64,000 bases of DNA from assembly GCF_013343005.1 (NCBI RefSeq), contig NZ_CP054491.1, forward strand, positions 62,001 through 126,000, read 5' to 3'. The notes under the pieces were generated by a model. It ran no database searches. It was given only the letters and a program-made list of their open reading frames with translations, and was not told the DNA's origin. A program made the position numbers and the translations under genes. Origin of the DNA: Candidatus Reidiella endopervernicosa (GTDB lineage Bacteria > Pseudomonadota > Gammaproteobacteria > GCF-013343005). Of this stretch, positions 17,803 to 26,959 are shown piece by piece; within the stretch, counting starts at the first letter, position 1; each line of letters opens with the position of its first letter.

Positions 17803-18705
17803 CTACTCAACGGGTTCTGAACCCGGTTCGTTATTATTCTGTTCGCTCGCACTATTGCTCGTTTCATCTGTGGCAGCCGGCTGCGTCAGATCAGCACCGG
17901 GTAGATGACGATTCTCCAATACCCATGCGTCTTCAAAATGAGTCTCGGGTACATAGTCGATGGAGAAGATGCGGTGATCGATCTTGATCAATGAGCGATG
18001 CTGCTTGCGAAAGTTTTCCATCAGGATCATGTTCGAGCGCCACATCTTTCCATCAACCTGACGTATATCGTGGCGCGTCTCGCGCTTGAAGAGCCGTTCA
18101 TGGCGATCGTAGTAGTCGATCCGTATCGGAAACAGATTCTCCTTACGGATAAAGAGTCGTCGCATACCGTATCCGGTCGCCAACGCGATCGCCTGCCCCT
18201 TCGGCGTCGCCTCCACCACGAAGTGTTCAATATCATCGATGACCAGATCATCCTCGCGCCGGTAGTGATAATCCTCAATCACCTCGGGGGTAAGATCACG
18301 CACAGTAAAGTCGGAACCGAGGAAGGTCGCACCACGACTATGTGCGGCACTCTCTTTGAGCTGCGCACCGTAGGCTGGCAGGTAAAGATCGTTCTCCACC
18401 TTTCCATCGGGGAACCGACGCAGGCGTAGCGCCACTCCGGCAATCTCGCGCGGGTAGTCGAATACCAGCAGATGGTTAAGCTGACCATCATCCTCGATGC
18501 GGGTAAATCGGCGCATCCGGCGCACATTGCGACTGCCGTTGGCATCAACCAGGATCATGCTCTGGCGTTCAAAGGTGTAGGGGAAGTGGTCGTGACGCTC
18601 ACGGGCACCCTGCATGATCTCCGCCCCACTCGGCTCAGCCGCATAGAGCAGACCACTGCTGGTGAACACCAACAGCAGTAGCGCAAGCAGTGGCCGCACG
18701 CTCAC
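17803..18705 (-). CDS. Outer-membrane lipoprotein-sorting (LolA-like) protein
   Basis: A 300-residue secreted protein with a signal peptide (LLALLLLVFTSSGLLYAAEP) and a LolA/LppX-like fold of the type annotated outer membrane lipoprotein-sorting protein. Segments RFTRIEDDG, FLGSDFTVRDL, and RKENLFPIRIDYYD are characteristic. The last 30 residues are low-complexity (Asn/Ser/Glu). Proteins of this group often sit beside MMPL exporters and are thought to carry lipids through the periplasm. It starts with GTG at 18705, 30 bp after pqiC and 14 bp before the MMPL gene, so it belongs to the same transcript. Confidence 0.85.
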   Translation of the reverse strand: MSVRPLLALLLLVFTSSGLLYAAEPSGAEIMQGARERHDHFPYTFERQSMILVDANGSRNVRRMRRFTRIEDDGQLNHLLVFDYPREIAGVALRLRRFPDGKVENDLYLPAYGAQLKESAAHSRGATFLGSDFTVRDLTPEVIEDYHYRREDDLVIDDIEHFVVEATPKGQAIALATGYGMRRLFIRKENLFPIRIDYYDRHERLFKRETRHDIRQVDGKMWRSNMILMENFRKQHRSLIKIDHRIFSIDYVPETHFEDAWVLENRHLPGADLTQPAATDETSNSASEQNNNEPGSEPVE

Positions 18706-18735
18706 GTGACGGCCACCCCGGCAGCCTGGCTGGTG

Positions 18736-19335
18736 TTAATCTGCGTCCGCAATGATCGCATTGGCGATCTCTCTACTCATAGCGGAGAAGACCCGACTCA
18801 TCTGCGCCACCGTGCCCTCGTAATCCTCTTCGGAGAGCAGTACCGGGCTCTTATGGCTGGTGAAGCGAGTCTCGATCTCGCTACCGTCACCACTGATCAG
18901 ACGCCACTGTGCGGTGATGGCGACCTGTCCATCGGCCTCACGTTCAAACGACATCACCTCTACATCGATACGCACATCGAGCCTTCCGCTCGGCTGCTGC
19001 GGCGCAATATAGAGGTGCGGTGTCTCGAGCATGATGGAGAGGTTTTTGGCCAGCACGCGGATCATATCCTTGCGCAGATTACCGCCCCATTGATGATGTT
19101 CGGCCATCGCCAGGCGATTACCGGAGTGGCGCGTCACCAGCTGCGGTCGATCGAGATATTGCGGCAGGCGCAGAGAACCCACCTGCAGCACCCGCTGTTT
19201 GTTAACCACCTCACTGGCTGCCTCAGCCGGTGCAGCATTGATCACGTAGTAGCGATGCGGCAGCGTCGATCCGCCGCAGCCAACCAGCGCTGCCAGCAAC
19301 AGGCCCAACAGGCTATTTCTGTAGAAACTAGACAT
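18736..19335 (-). CDS. pqiC: PqiC-like outer-membrane lipoprotein (DUF330/ABC-type transport auxiliary)
   Basis: About 199 residues with a lipoprotein signal: hydrophobic LLGLLLAALVGCGG near residues 8-21. The body has HRYYVIN, VLQVGSLRLPQYLDRPQLVT, and HQWGGNLRKDMIRVLAKNL, hallmarks of PqiC/YmbA. PqiC is the outer-membrane partner of the PqiB tunnel in MCE lipid transport. The ATG at 19335 follows a GGGAGAT ribosome site; a GTG at 19356 is in frame but less likely. It follows pqiB by about 25 bp. Confidence 0.88.
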   Translation of the reverse strand: MSSFYRNSLLGLLLAALVGCGGSTLPHRYYVINAAPAEAASEVVNKQRVLQVGSLRLPQYLDRPQLVTRHSGNRLAMAEHHQWGGNLRKDMIRVLAKNLSIMLETPHLYIAPQQPSGRLDVRIDVEVMSFEREADGQVAITAQWRLISGDGSEIETRFTSHKSPVLLSEEDYEGTVAQMSRVFSAMSREIANAIIADAD

Positions 19336-19361
19336 TGTTATCTCCCAGCGGATCACGGTGA

Positions 19362-21065
19362 CTACTCCGTTCTCCCTTTACCAAACAGTACCGACTGCGG
19401 ATCACGCTCCAGCAGGTCGACCAGGATACGAATCGAGCGTGCCATCTCTGCCAGCTCTTCGGCCATCTGATCGACACGATAAAGGGTCGGTGAACCCGGT
19501 TTGACCACGCCATCGACATGCTCAATCGTCACTTCAAGCTTCTTCATTGCATCGCGTGCAGCGACGATGGTCTGATCGAGATTGCCGACCATCGGCTCGG
19601 CGTGCTTATCGATCTTTTGCAACAAGCCACGCAGTATTTCCAGTGCGGTCTTGGCATCGGAAACCACACCGCCAACCTCATCGGAGTTGATCAACTTGTT
19701 CGCACCGGCCAGGGTCTGCTCCAGCTCACTGGCGATCGACTCAAGATCGAGCTGCTCGAACTTGACCAGAATACCCTTCACCGATGCGGCGATCTCATCG
19801 AACTCACCCGGCAGGGTTGGCAGCTCGGCCACCTTACCGCCCTCACCTGAGAGCTTGAGGGGTGAACCGGGGAACATGTCGAGCTCAACAAAGAGCTGGC
19901 CGGTCAGCAGACTGCCAGTCTGCAGTCGTGCCCGCAGGCCCCGTTCGACCAGTGTCTGCAACATCTGTATCGGCGTGGAGGCCTCACCACCACGCTCGAT
20001 GACCCGTTCCGGTTCAATCTCAATGGTGACCGGAATGTGGAAGGTGGCGTCGTTAGTGTCGAACTCAAGTCGTACATCGATCACCGAGCCGACCTTGATT
20101 CCCTTGAACTCAACTGGCGCACCGATTGCCAGCCCACGCACCGAGCGGTCGAAGAAGAGCACAAAGCGCACCTTCTTCGTATAGGCATACTCCTCAATCT
20201 TGTCGAAACCACCAAAGAGGGTGAAGACCAGTCCGTCGAGCCCCTCCTCCATCACCTCGCCACCATCGGGTGTGTCGAAGGCGATGCCGCCATAGAGCAG
20301 TGACGTGAGTGATTCGGTTCGCACGCGGAAACCGGAGGCGTCGGCCGAAATATCGAGGCCACTCACATTCCAGAAGCGGGTATTGCCATGTATCAGCTTG
20401 TCGAAGGGGGCCTTGATAAAGGCGTGGATAAAGACGCTGCGTTTGTCGTTGGCCAGCTCGTAACCGAGCACCTCGCCCGCCTCGAGACCCTGGTAGTAGA
20501 CCGGCGAGCCCTGGCCAATGGAGCCGAGCTTCTCGGTGACCAGCACCACCTTCTTGCCCTCATCTCCCTCGCGCACTACCGGTGGATTCTCTAGACCGAT
20601 AAAGTGGCGTCGGTCGGCACCGCGTCCCGGCTCGATCTCTATGTAGGCACCAGAGACCAGGGTACCGAGCCCGGAGACACCGCGCATATCGAGACGTGGC
20701 CGCACCACCCAGAAGCGGGTATCACGTTTCAGGAATGAGGCCGCCTCCTTGGAAAGATTGGCGGTGAGTGTCACTTGAGAGAAGTCGTCACTAAACTGCA
20801 GCGACTCGACCAGACCGATCTGCACATTTTTATATTTGATCAGCGTCTTGCCCGGCTCGATTCCCTCAGCCGTCTCAAAGGAGATGGTGATCTGTGGTCC
20901 CTGATCGGTGAGTGTCTTCACCACCAGCCAGCCGCCGATCAGCGCCGCAATCAACGGCACCAACCAGACCACCGAGAGACCCGTACGCTGTTTTATCTTT
21001 GGGCTGGGCGCGCCCTGCGCTCCTTCGCGCTCGCTACTCAAGCTCTTTTCTCCCACTTCGCTCAT
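19362..21065 (-). CDS. pqiB: PqiB-like MCE-domain protein
   Basis: A 567-residue membrane-anchored protein with one N-terminal helix (VVWLVPLIAALIGGWLVV) and three consecutive MCE repeats: ITISFETAEGIEPGKTLIKY near 60, GSPVYYQGLEAGEVLGYEL near 180, and GAPVEFKGIKVGSVIDVRLE near 310. It ends in a long helical region. PqiB homologues form a hexameric syringe-like tunnel that crosses the periplasm and carries lipids between membranes. ATG 21065 (with a GTG at 21068 just before) lies inside the end of pqiA, so the two overlap by 32 bases and are coupled. Confidence 0.92.
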   Translation of the reverse strand: MSEVGEKSLSSEREGAQGAPSPKIKQRTGLSVVWLVPLIAALIGGWLVVKTLTDQGPQITISFETAEGIEPGKTLIKYKNVQIGLVESLQFSDDFSQVTLTANLSKEAASFLKRDTRFWVVRPRLDMRGVSGLGTLVSGAYIEIEPGRGADRRHFIGLENPPVVREGDEGKKVVLVTEKLGSIGQGSPVYYQGLEAGEVLGYELANDKRSVFIHAFIKAPFDKLIHGNTRFWNVSGLDISADASGFRVRTESLTSLLYGGIAFDTPDGGEVMEEGLDGLVFTLFGGFDKIEEYAYTKKVRFVLFFDRSVRGLAIGAPVEFKGIKVGSVIDVRLEFDTNDATFHIPVTIEIEPERVIERGGEASTPIQMLQTLVERGLRARLQTGSLLTGQLFVELDMFPGSPLKLSGEGGKVAELPTLPGEFDEIAASVKGILVKFEQLDLESIASELEQTLAGANKLINSDEVGGVVSDAKTALEILRGLLQKIDKHAEPMVGNLDQTIVAARDAMKKLEVTIEHVDGVVKPGSPTLYRVDQMAEELAEMARSIRILVDLLERDPQSVLFGKGRTE

Positions 21066-22302
21066 CACTATCCCATATCAGTCGTGGATCGAAACTCTGC
21101 GCCGCCACAATCGTCACCACCACCACCGCTGCAAAAAAGTTCACCCCGACCTCGGGGCTGATGGTCGAAAGTGCGTCGAGATCGACCAGTGCCGCCAGTA
21201 CCGCCACCAGAAAGACATCGACCATCGACCAGCTGCCAACCGCCTCGGTAAGACGGTAGAGCGTAGTGCGATCCCGCAGTCGCCACAGCGAACCGCGCTG
21301 CACCGTCACCAGCAGTAACGTAAGCACGATCAGTTTCAATCCAGGCACTACTATACTGGCAAAAAAGACCAGTAGCGCGAGCGGCCACATACCACTCTCG
21401 ATCAGCTTCACCACACCACCCAGAATCGTACTCGAATCACTGCTGCCGAGCTGAGTAATGGTCATCACCGGGTAGACATTAGCCGGAATAAACAGAATGG
21501 TTGCAGTCGCAATCAGCGCCCAGGTACGCGCCACACTCTCACGCTTACGACTATGGAGCTGGCTGCCGCAGCGCTGACAATGCTCATGATGCTCATCCTC
21601 TGCCGGCCCTTCACTCAGCAGCCCGCAGATATGGCAGTGCAATAGCCCATGCTCACTGGCGCTGCCGCTCAACACTCGTTCTCCCACATCGTGACCGACC
21701 AGCGGCCAGATCACCGACTCATCGTGGATATAACGTGCCATAGTCGTCACCAGCAGCAGCGCGGCAAAGGCGTAGAGCGCTACACCGGGAATCACCGTTG
21801 CCATATCGAGCAGCTTCACAAACGAGACCAACACGCCGAGCATGAAGACACCGAGCAGACTCCAGGGCGCCACAACACGAACCACCCGATAGACCTGCGA
21901 CATCCACGGTGGCCGATACCCGAGTCGAATCGGCAATAGAATGTAGACCATGCCGCCGATAGTCATCAGCGGGAAGAGCACACTGGTAAGAAAGACCAGC
22001 ACCCCCAGCCCCTCCATCCCGGCGCTGAAAAACTTAAAAGAGGCGGAGGCAAGTAGCATCTGCTCTCCACGACCACCAAATTCGAGGGAGAGGAAAGGGA
22101 ACAGGTTGGCGATTAGAAACAGCAGCAGTGCCGCAAGCTGTAGCGCCAGCATCTTGTCGAGACCGTTTGGAATATGGCGATAGAGCTCGGCACCACAGCG
22201 GGTGCAGTGGGCGCGACCGTGGTGCGGCACCTCACAGATCTCATGCAGGAGATCGCACTCATGACAGGCGACCAGACCGGATTTTAGATTTTCGTTATGC
22301 AC
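21034..22302 (-). CDS. pqiA: PqiA-like inner-membrane protein
   Basis: A 422-residue protein with two PqiA domains in tandem. Each begins with a cytoplasmic zinc-ribbon: CHECDLLHE plus CTRCGAEL near residue 15, and CHICGLLSE plus CQRCGSQL near 225. Each is followed by four membrane helices. This is the normal PqiA layout and length. PqiA is the inner-membrane component that works with PqiB and PqiC. It is the first gene of the minus-strand pqiABC-LolA-like-MMPL series and faces away from qmoA, with which it shares a 465 bp spacer. Confidence 0.92.
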   Translation of the reverse strand: MHNENLKSGLVACHECDLLHEICEVPHHGRAHCTRCGAELYRHIPNGLDKMLALQLAALLLFLIANLFPFLSLEFGGRGEQMLLASASFKFFSAGMEGLGVLVFLTSVLFPLMTIGGMVYILLPIRLGYRPPWMSQVYRVVRVVAPWSLLGVFMLGVLVSFVKLLDMATVIPGVALYAFAALLLVTTMARYIHDESVIWPLVGHDVGERVLSGSASEHGLLHCHICGLLSEGPAEDEHHEHCQRCGSQLHSRKRESVARTWALIATATILFIPANVYPVMTITQLGSSDSSTILGGVVKLIESGMWPLALLVFFASIVVPGLKLIVLTLLLVTVQRGSLWRLRDRTTLYRLTEAVGSWSMVDVFLVAVLAALVDLDALSTISPEVGVNFFAAVVVVTIVAAQSFDPRLIWDSDERSGRKELE

Positions 22303-22767
22303 ACTGTCACTACAAGCCGTGGAATTTTTTGATTATTGTTCTCAGTTCGCTCTAAAACCTAACGGAGCGACCGGCACTCTGCAACACCTGAGCGAGAATC
22401 ATACCCCACCCCAGCGGAGATGCTGCAACGCACCTTATATATATGCACCAGCACAACCCTGCCGAAGTAGCTACCCCACCCAAAGAGCGGGAATAACCAC
22501 GCGCCAAAGTTGGTTAATAATCAATACCCTAGTAGCGCGTAGCTATATAGCCAATCTATTTCTCTATTGGAAAATTCGATACCTCTTTTCATCTCAGAAG
22601 CTGGCACCCCATGTAGAGACGGAGTATCGTTCACGGTTCGTGATTCTGGGGATCAGCGTGTCTTTTCACCAACGGACCGCAGATTCCCGGCGCAGTGTCT
22701 TTAGGTCAACAGATCTACCTGGCACTGCATCCAATCATTTTCAAATCATCCGGAACGGAGGAATACC
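22303..22767. other. Intergenic region between pqiA and qmoA (divergent promoters expected)
   Basis: A 465 bp stretch with no supported gene. It must hold promoters for the divergent pqi and qmo operons, but no clear -35/-10 pair was found. It contains a perfect 10-base palindrome GCTATATAGC at 22542-22551 in an AT-rich patch, and a strong ribosome site (ACGGAGGA) just before qmoA. Confidence 0.4.
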
Positions 22768-24051
22768 ATGTCGGAGGTCATCGCAACCAACCAGACCATA
22801 CTGGTCGTGGGTGGCGGTATCAGCGGCCTGACGGCGGCCCTTGAAGCGGCCGAGTGCGGCAAGCAGGTTATCCTGCTAGAGAAAAAGCCCACCGTCGGCG
22901 GTCGTGTCAGCCAGCTATACAAATACTTCCCTAAACTCTGCTACCCCACCTGTGGTGTGGAGATTCAGCTGCGTCGCCTCAAGGCGAACAAGAATCTTCG
23001 TCTCATCACCATGGCGGACGTAGAGTCAGTAGCAGGGGAAGCAGGTAACTACACTGTTACCGTCAAGGTCGCCCCACGCTACGTCAACGAAAACTGCACT
23101 GCCTGTGGCGCCTGTGGCGACGCGGTCGAGGCAGAGTTCGACGACGATCACAACTACGGCATGAAGAAGCGTAAGGGTGCTTACCTCACCCATAACCACG
23201 CCTATCCTCAGCGCTATACACTCGACCCTGCCATCATCGGTACCGATGATGGCAACAAGGCCAAAGAGGCGTGTAAGTACGACGCCGTTGACCTTGAGAT
23301 GCGGGAAGAGAGCCTTGAGCTGAACGTCGGAGCAGTCATCTGGGCAACCGGATGGAAGCCATACGATGCGAACAAGATCCAGCCCTACGGCTACGATCGT
23401 TTCGAGAACGTTATCACCAACGTTGAGCTCGAGCGCATGATGGTTCCTGAAGGCCCGACTGGCGGCAAGATCCTGCGTCCTTCAGATGGTGCCGAGGCGA
23501 AGAAAATCGCCTTTATCCAGTGCGCCGGTTCTCGTGACCACAACCACCTCAAGCACTGCTCGCGCATCTGCTGCATGGCCTCTCTAAAGCAGACCACCTA
23601 CGTGGCCGAGCAGCAGAATGATGCCAAGTCGACCATCTACTACATCGACATCCGCGCCATTGACCGTCTCGACGACTTCCATCGTGCGGTTAAGGACGAT
23701 GAGAACGTCAGCTTCGTCAAATCCAAGGTTGCCAACATTGTTCGCAACAAGGAGAACGACAATCTGAAGCTGCGCGGTGTAGACACCGAGGGTTACCACC
23801 GCTACGAGACCGAGCACGATCTCGTGGTACTGGCGACCGGTATGGAATCGACTGTCCCTGAGGGAATCTTCCCTGTAGAGACCAAGATCAACGAACACGG
23901 TTTCCTTGAGCTTGACGAGGCCAACGGTGGCATCTTCGGCGCAGGTTGCTCTTCGGATGCACTTGACGTCAACCGTGCCGCCCAGAACGCCACAGCCGCT
24001 GCGCTGCGTGCGATTCAGGTCGTCAACAAAGCTGCTGGAACGGAGGGTTAA
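22768..24051 (+). CDS. qmoA: QmoA, HdrA-like flavoprotein subunit
   Basis: QmoA is a FAD protein of the cytoplasmic quinone-interacting complex that exchanges electrons with APS reductase. The 427-residue product has the FAD dinucleotide fold ILVVGGGISGLTAALEAAE at residues ~10-28, the HdrA-like CYPTCGVEIQLRRL, a Cys cluster NCTACGACGDAVE, and the CSRICCMASLKQ and VLATGME segments seen in QmoA/HdrA. A GGAGGA ribosome site precedes ATG 22768. qmoB follows after three bases, so the genes are one operon. In a sulfur oxidiser it would accept electrons from AprBA and pass them on toward the quinone pool. Confidence 0.95.
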   Translation: MSEVIATNQTILVVGGGISGLTAALEAAECGKQVILLEKKPTVGGRVSQLYKYFPKLCYPTCGVEIQLRRLKANKNLRLITMADVESVAGEAGNYTVTVKVAPRYVNENCTACGACGDAVEAEFDDDHNYGMKKRKGAYLTHNHAYPQRYTLDPAIIGTDDGNKAKEACKYDAVDLEMREESLELNVGAVIWATGWKPYDANKIQPYGYDRFENVITNVELERMMVPEGPTGGKILRPSDGAEAKKIAFIQCAGSRDHNHLKHCSRICCMASLKQTTYVAEQQNDAKSTIYYIDIRAIDRLDDFHRAVKDDENVSFVKSKVANIVRNKENDNLKLRGVDTEGYHRYETEHDLVVLATGMESTVPEGIFPVETKINEHGFLELDEANGGIFGAGCSSDALDVNRAAQNATAAALRAIQVVNKAAGTEG

Positions 24052-24054
24052 ACA

Positions 24055-26307
24055 GTGTCTGATATGAAGATCGGAGCATATATCTGTCAGGGCTGTGAGC
24101 TGGGCGATCGCCTGGACTCTGGCCAGCTGGCAACCACCGCCACGCGCGATGGTAAGGCGGCACTCGCCAAGGAGCATCCCTTCCTCTGTAATGCAGAGGG
24201 CGTAGCGATGATCCAGAACGACATCGACAATGAGGGTGTTAACCACCTTGTTATCGGTGCCTGTTCACGTCGTGCCAAGACTGAAGCATTCAACTTTGAA
24301 AACGTCACCATCTCTCGTGCTAACCTGCGTGAGGGTGTCATCTGGGTTCGTCCCGATACCGACGAGGCTCGTGAGCTGACTCAGGAGATGGCCGACGACT
24401 ACATTCGCATGGCCTGTGCCGAGTCGAAGAGCATGAAGATCCCTGCAGCCAGCGGTGAGCAAGAGCTGACCCGCGAGCTGCTGGTTGTCGGTGGCGGAAT
24501 TTCCGGCATGACCGCAGCCATCGAAGCATCGAAGGCTGGCTACAAGGTCGACCTGATCGAGAAAAGTGGCGCACTCGGTGGTGTCGCTGGCCAGCTGGTC
24601 AAGCGCGTTCCTGCCAAGGCCCCTTATAATGAAATGGCCGATACCGGTATCGCAGAGATGGCCGCCGCCATTGAGGCAGACGGCAACATCAGCGTTCACC
24701 TCAACAGCAGCGTTACCAAAACCTCGGGTGCACCGGGTCGTTTTGAGGTTGAGGTTTCAACCGAGAGCGGCGCGACCAACACCGTTACCACCGGCTCTAT
24801 CATCCAGGCGACCGGCTTCAATACCTATGACATCAACAAGCTCCCTGAACTTGGTGGTGGCCAGAGCCCCGACGTTGTCGATCAGCTCACCTTTGAGAAG
24901 CTGGTTAAAGAGGCCAACGGTGGCGCTATCAAGCGTCCTTCCGACGGCAAAGAGATCAGCAACGCTGTCTTTGTACAGTGTGCCGGTCAGCGCAGCGAGA
25001 AAGAGGGTCACCTCCCTTACTGTTCTGGTCACTGCTGTCTGACCTCGATCAAACAGGCTCGTTACGCCAAAGAGGCGGGTGCCGATGCAACCGTTATCTT
25101 CACCGATCTGCGCACCCCGGGTGCCGGTGGTGAGGACTTCTACCGCGGCGGTCAGGAGGCAGGTGTCTCCTTCTCCAAGGGCGAGGTCTCTGAAGTTGTT
25201 TCAGCAGGCGGCGGTCTTGAGGTTAAGTACAAGGATATGATCCTCAATGAGGATTGCACCATCGGTGCCGATATCGTTGTCCTGGCTACCGGCATGGTGC
25301 CTAACAATGGACCTGATCCGTATCTGGCACAGGACCTGAAGGCGGCTGAAGAGGCTGAAGATGAGTCACTGGTTGCCGAGCTACAGGCGAAGGTTGAGGT
25401 TGCTCCACCTTCGGTTCTGAACCTCGACTACCGTCAGGGTACTGACCTGCCGCACCTCAAGCACGGTTTCTCTGATTCGCACTTTATCTGCTTCCCTTAC
25501 GAGACCCGTCGTACCGGCATCTATGCTGCCGGTCCTGTACGTCGTCCAATGGATATGCAGCAGGCGCAGGAAGATGCTACCGGTGCCGCACTGAAGGCGA
25601 TTCAGGCCTGCGAGAACGCCTCACAGGGTCGCGCAGCGCACCCTCGCTCTGGTGACCTCAGCTTCCCAACCTTCCGTATCGAAGGTTGTACCCAGTGTAA
25701 GCGCTGTACCGTTGAGTGCCCCTTCGGCGCCATCAACGAGGACGAGAAGGGCTACCCGCAGTACAACGAGTCACGCTGCCGCCGTTGCGGTACCTGCATG
25801 GGTGCCTGCCCGGTTCGCGTTATCTCCTTCGAGAACTACTCGGTCGAGACCGTCGGTCAGCAGCTCAAGAACGTTGATATGCCTGACGAGTTCGACGAGA
25901 AGCCACGTATCCTGGTCCTCGCCTGTGAGAACGATGCCTACCCAGCACTGGACATGGCCGCAATGAACCGTACCGAGTACAGCTCATTTGCCCGTGTTAT
26001 CCCGGTTCGCTGCCTCGGCTCGGTCAACACCATCTGGGTGACCGACGCACTCAACAGCGGCTACGACGGCATCATGCTGATGGGTTGTCAGAAGGGCGAC
26101 AACTATCAGTGTCACTTCGTTAAGGGTTCTGAGATGGCTCACTATCGTATGAGCAAGATCGACGACACACTCCAGTCGCTCAACCTGGAGCAGGAGCGTG
26201 TTGCCACCTACGAAGTATCGATCACCGATACCCAGCGCATCCCTCAGTTGATCAACGAGATGGAAGAGACCATCGAGAAGATCGGCATGAGCCCGTTCAA
26301 GTTCTAA
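24055..26307 (+). CDS. qmoB: QmoB, HdrA/MvhD-like flavo-iron-sulfur subunit
   Basis: A 750-residue protein, the usual QmoB length. It opens with a Cys-containing IGAYICQGCELGD segment, then a FAD domain (LLVVGGGISGMTAAIEAS near residue 142), a CSGHCCLTSIKQ segment, two ferredoxin clusters (CTQCKRCTVECPFGA near 545 and CRRCGTCMGACPVRV near 575) and a C-terminal MvhD-like domain (VLACENDAYPAL, MLMGCQKGDNYQCHFVKGSE). It starts with GTG 24055 after GGAGGG. It works with QmoA and the HdrCB pair encoded next. Confidence 0.95.
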   Translation: MSDMKIGAYICQGCELGDRLDSGQLATTATRDGKAALAKEHPFLCNAEGVAMIQNDIDNEGVNHLVIGACSRRAKTEAFNFENVTISRANLREGVIWVRPDTDEARELTQEMADDYIRMACAESKSMKIPAASGEQELTRELLVVGGGISGMTAAIEASKAGYKVDLIEKSGALGGVAGQLVKRVPAKAPYNEMADTGIAEMAAAIEADGNISVHLNSSVTKTSGAPGRFEVEVSTESGATNTVTTGSIIQATGFNTYDINKLPELGGGQSPDVVDQLTFEKLVKEANGGAIKRPSDGKEISNAVFVQCAGQRSEKEGHLPYCSGHCCLTSIKQARYAKEAGADATVIFTDLRTPGAGGEDFYRGGQEAGVSFSKGEVSEVVSAGGGLEVKYKDMILNEDCTIGADIVVLATGMVPNNGPDPYLAQDLKAAEEAEDESLVAELQAKVEVAPPSVLNLDYRQGTDLPHLKHGFSDSHFICFPYETRRTGIYAAGPVRRPMDMQQAQEDATGAALKAIQACENASQGRAAHPRSGDLSFPTFRIEGCTQCKRCTVECPFGAINEDEKGYPQYNESRCRRCGTCMGACPVRVISFENYSVETVGQQLKNVDMPDEFDEKPRILVLACENDAYPALDMAAMNRTEYSSFARVIPVRCLGSVNTIWVTDALNSGYDGIMLMGCQKGDNYQCHFVKGSEMAHYRMSKIDDTLQSLNLEQERVATYEVSITDTQRIPQLINEMEETIEKIGMSPFKF

Positions 26308-26319
26308 AGGAGAGAGATC

Positions 26320-26946
26320 ATGAGTGACATGAATACCGCGATGGTAGAGAAATATCGCAGCTCCTTCCTCAAAGAAGTTGAGGCGAATGTCGAGGAAGGT
26401 GACTGGGTCAAGATGTGCATGCAGTGCGGCGTCTGCTCGGGCTCATGCCCGATGGAGAACAACTGGGAGCATCCGCCCCAGGAGCTCTTCATGATGATCC
26501 GCGCCAACAAGCGTGAAGAGGTGCTTTCTAGCTCCTCCATGTGGATGTGTACATCCTGTTACAACTGTATCGCTCGCTGCCCACGCGGCCTGCCGATCAC
26601 CCACATCATGCACGGCCTGGCACACTACGGTAAGCGTCTCGGCCTCGCTCCCAAGGAGCAACCGACCGTTAAGTTCTCCCAGCTCTTCTGGGACAACCTG
26701 ACCAAGACAGGACGCGTCAACGAGCTCAAGCTCGGCCTATCCCTCTATTTCATGAACGGCTTTGGTGAAGGTATCAAGACCGCTCTGAAGATGAAGGATG
26801 TTGGTCTTGGCATGATGAAGACAGGCCGTCTGAACCCATTCGAAATCTTTGGTGGCCACAGCTGCAAGGGCGCCAGCGACATCAAGAAGATGCTCGCCAA
26901 GGCCAAAGAGATCGAAGAGAGTAACACTGCCGAGTTCAAAGGCTGA
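26320..26946 (+). CDS. hdrC: HdrC-like iron-sulfur protein of the Qmo complex
   Basis: A 208-residue soluble protein with two [4Fe-4S] motifs: CMQCGVCSGSCPM (~residues 31-43) and CTSCYNCIARCPRG (~76-89). It corresponds to the N-terminal HdrC-like part of QmoC, but the cytochrome b membrane domain of canonical QmoC is missing and no membrane helix is seen. Such split HdrC-HdrB pairs replace QmoC in some sulfur oxidisers and Gram-positive sulfate reducers. A GGAGAGAG ribosome site precedes the ATG; it lies 12 bp after qmoB and 13 bp before hdrB. Confidence 0.9.
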   Translation: MSDMNTAMVEKYRSSFLKEVEANVEEGDWVKMCMQCGVCSGSCPMENNWEHPPQELFMMIRANKREEVLSSSSMWMCTSCYNCIARCPRGLPITHIMHGLAHYGKRLGLAPKEQPTVKFSQLFWDNLTKTGRVNELKLGLSLYFMNGFGEGIKTALKMKDVGLGMMKTGRLNPFEIFGGHSCKGASDIKKMLAKAKEIEESNTAEFKG

Positions 26947-26959
26947 GGAGAGATAGAAA

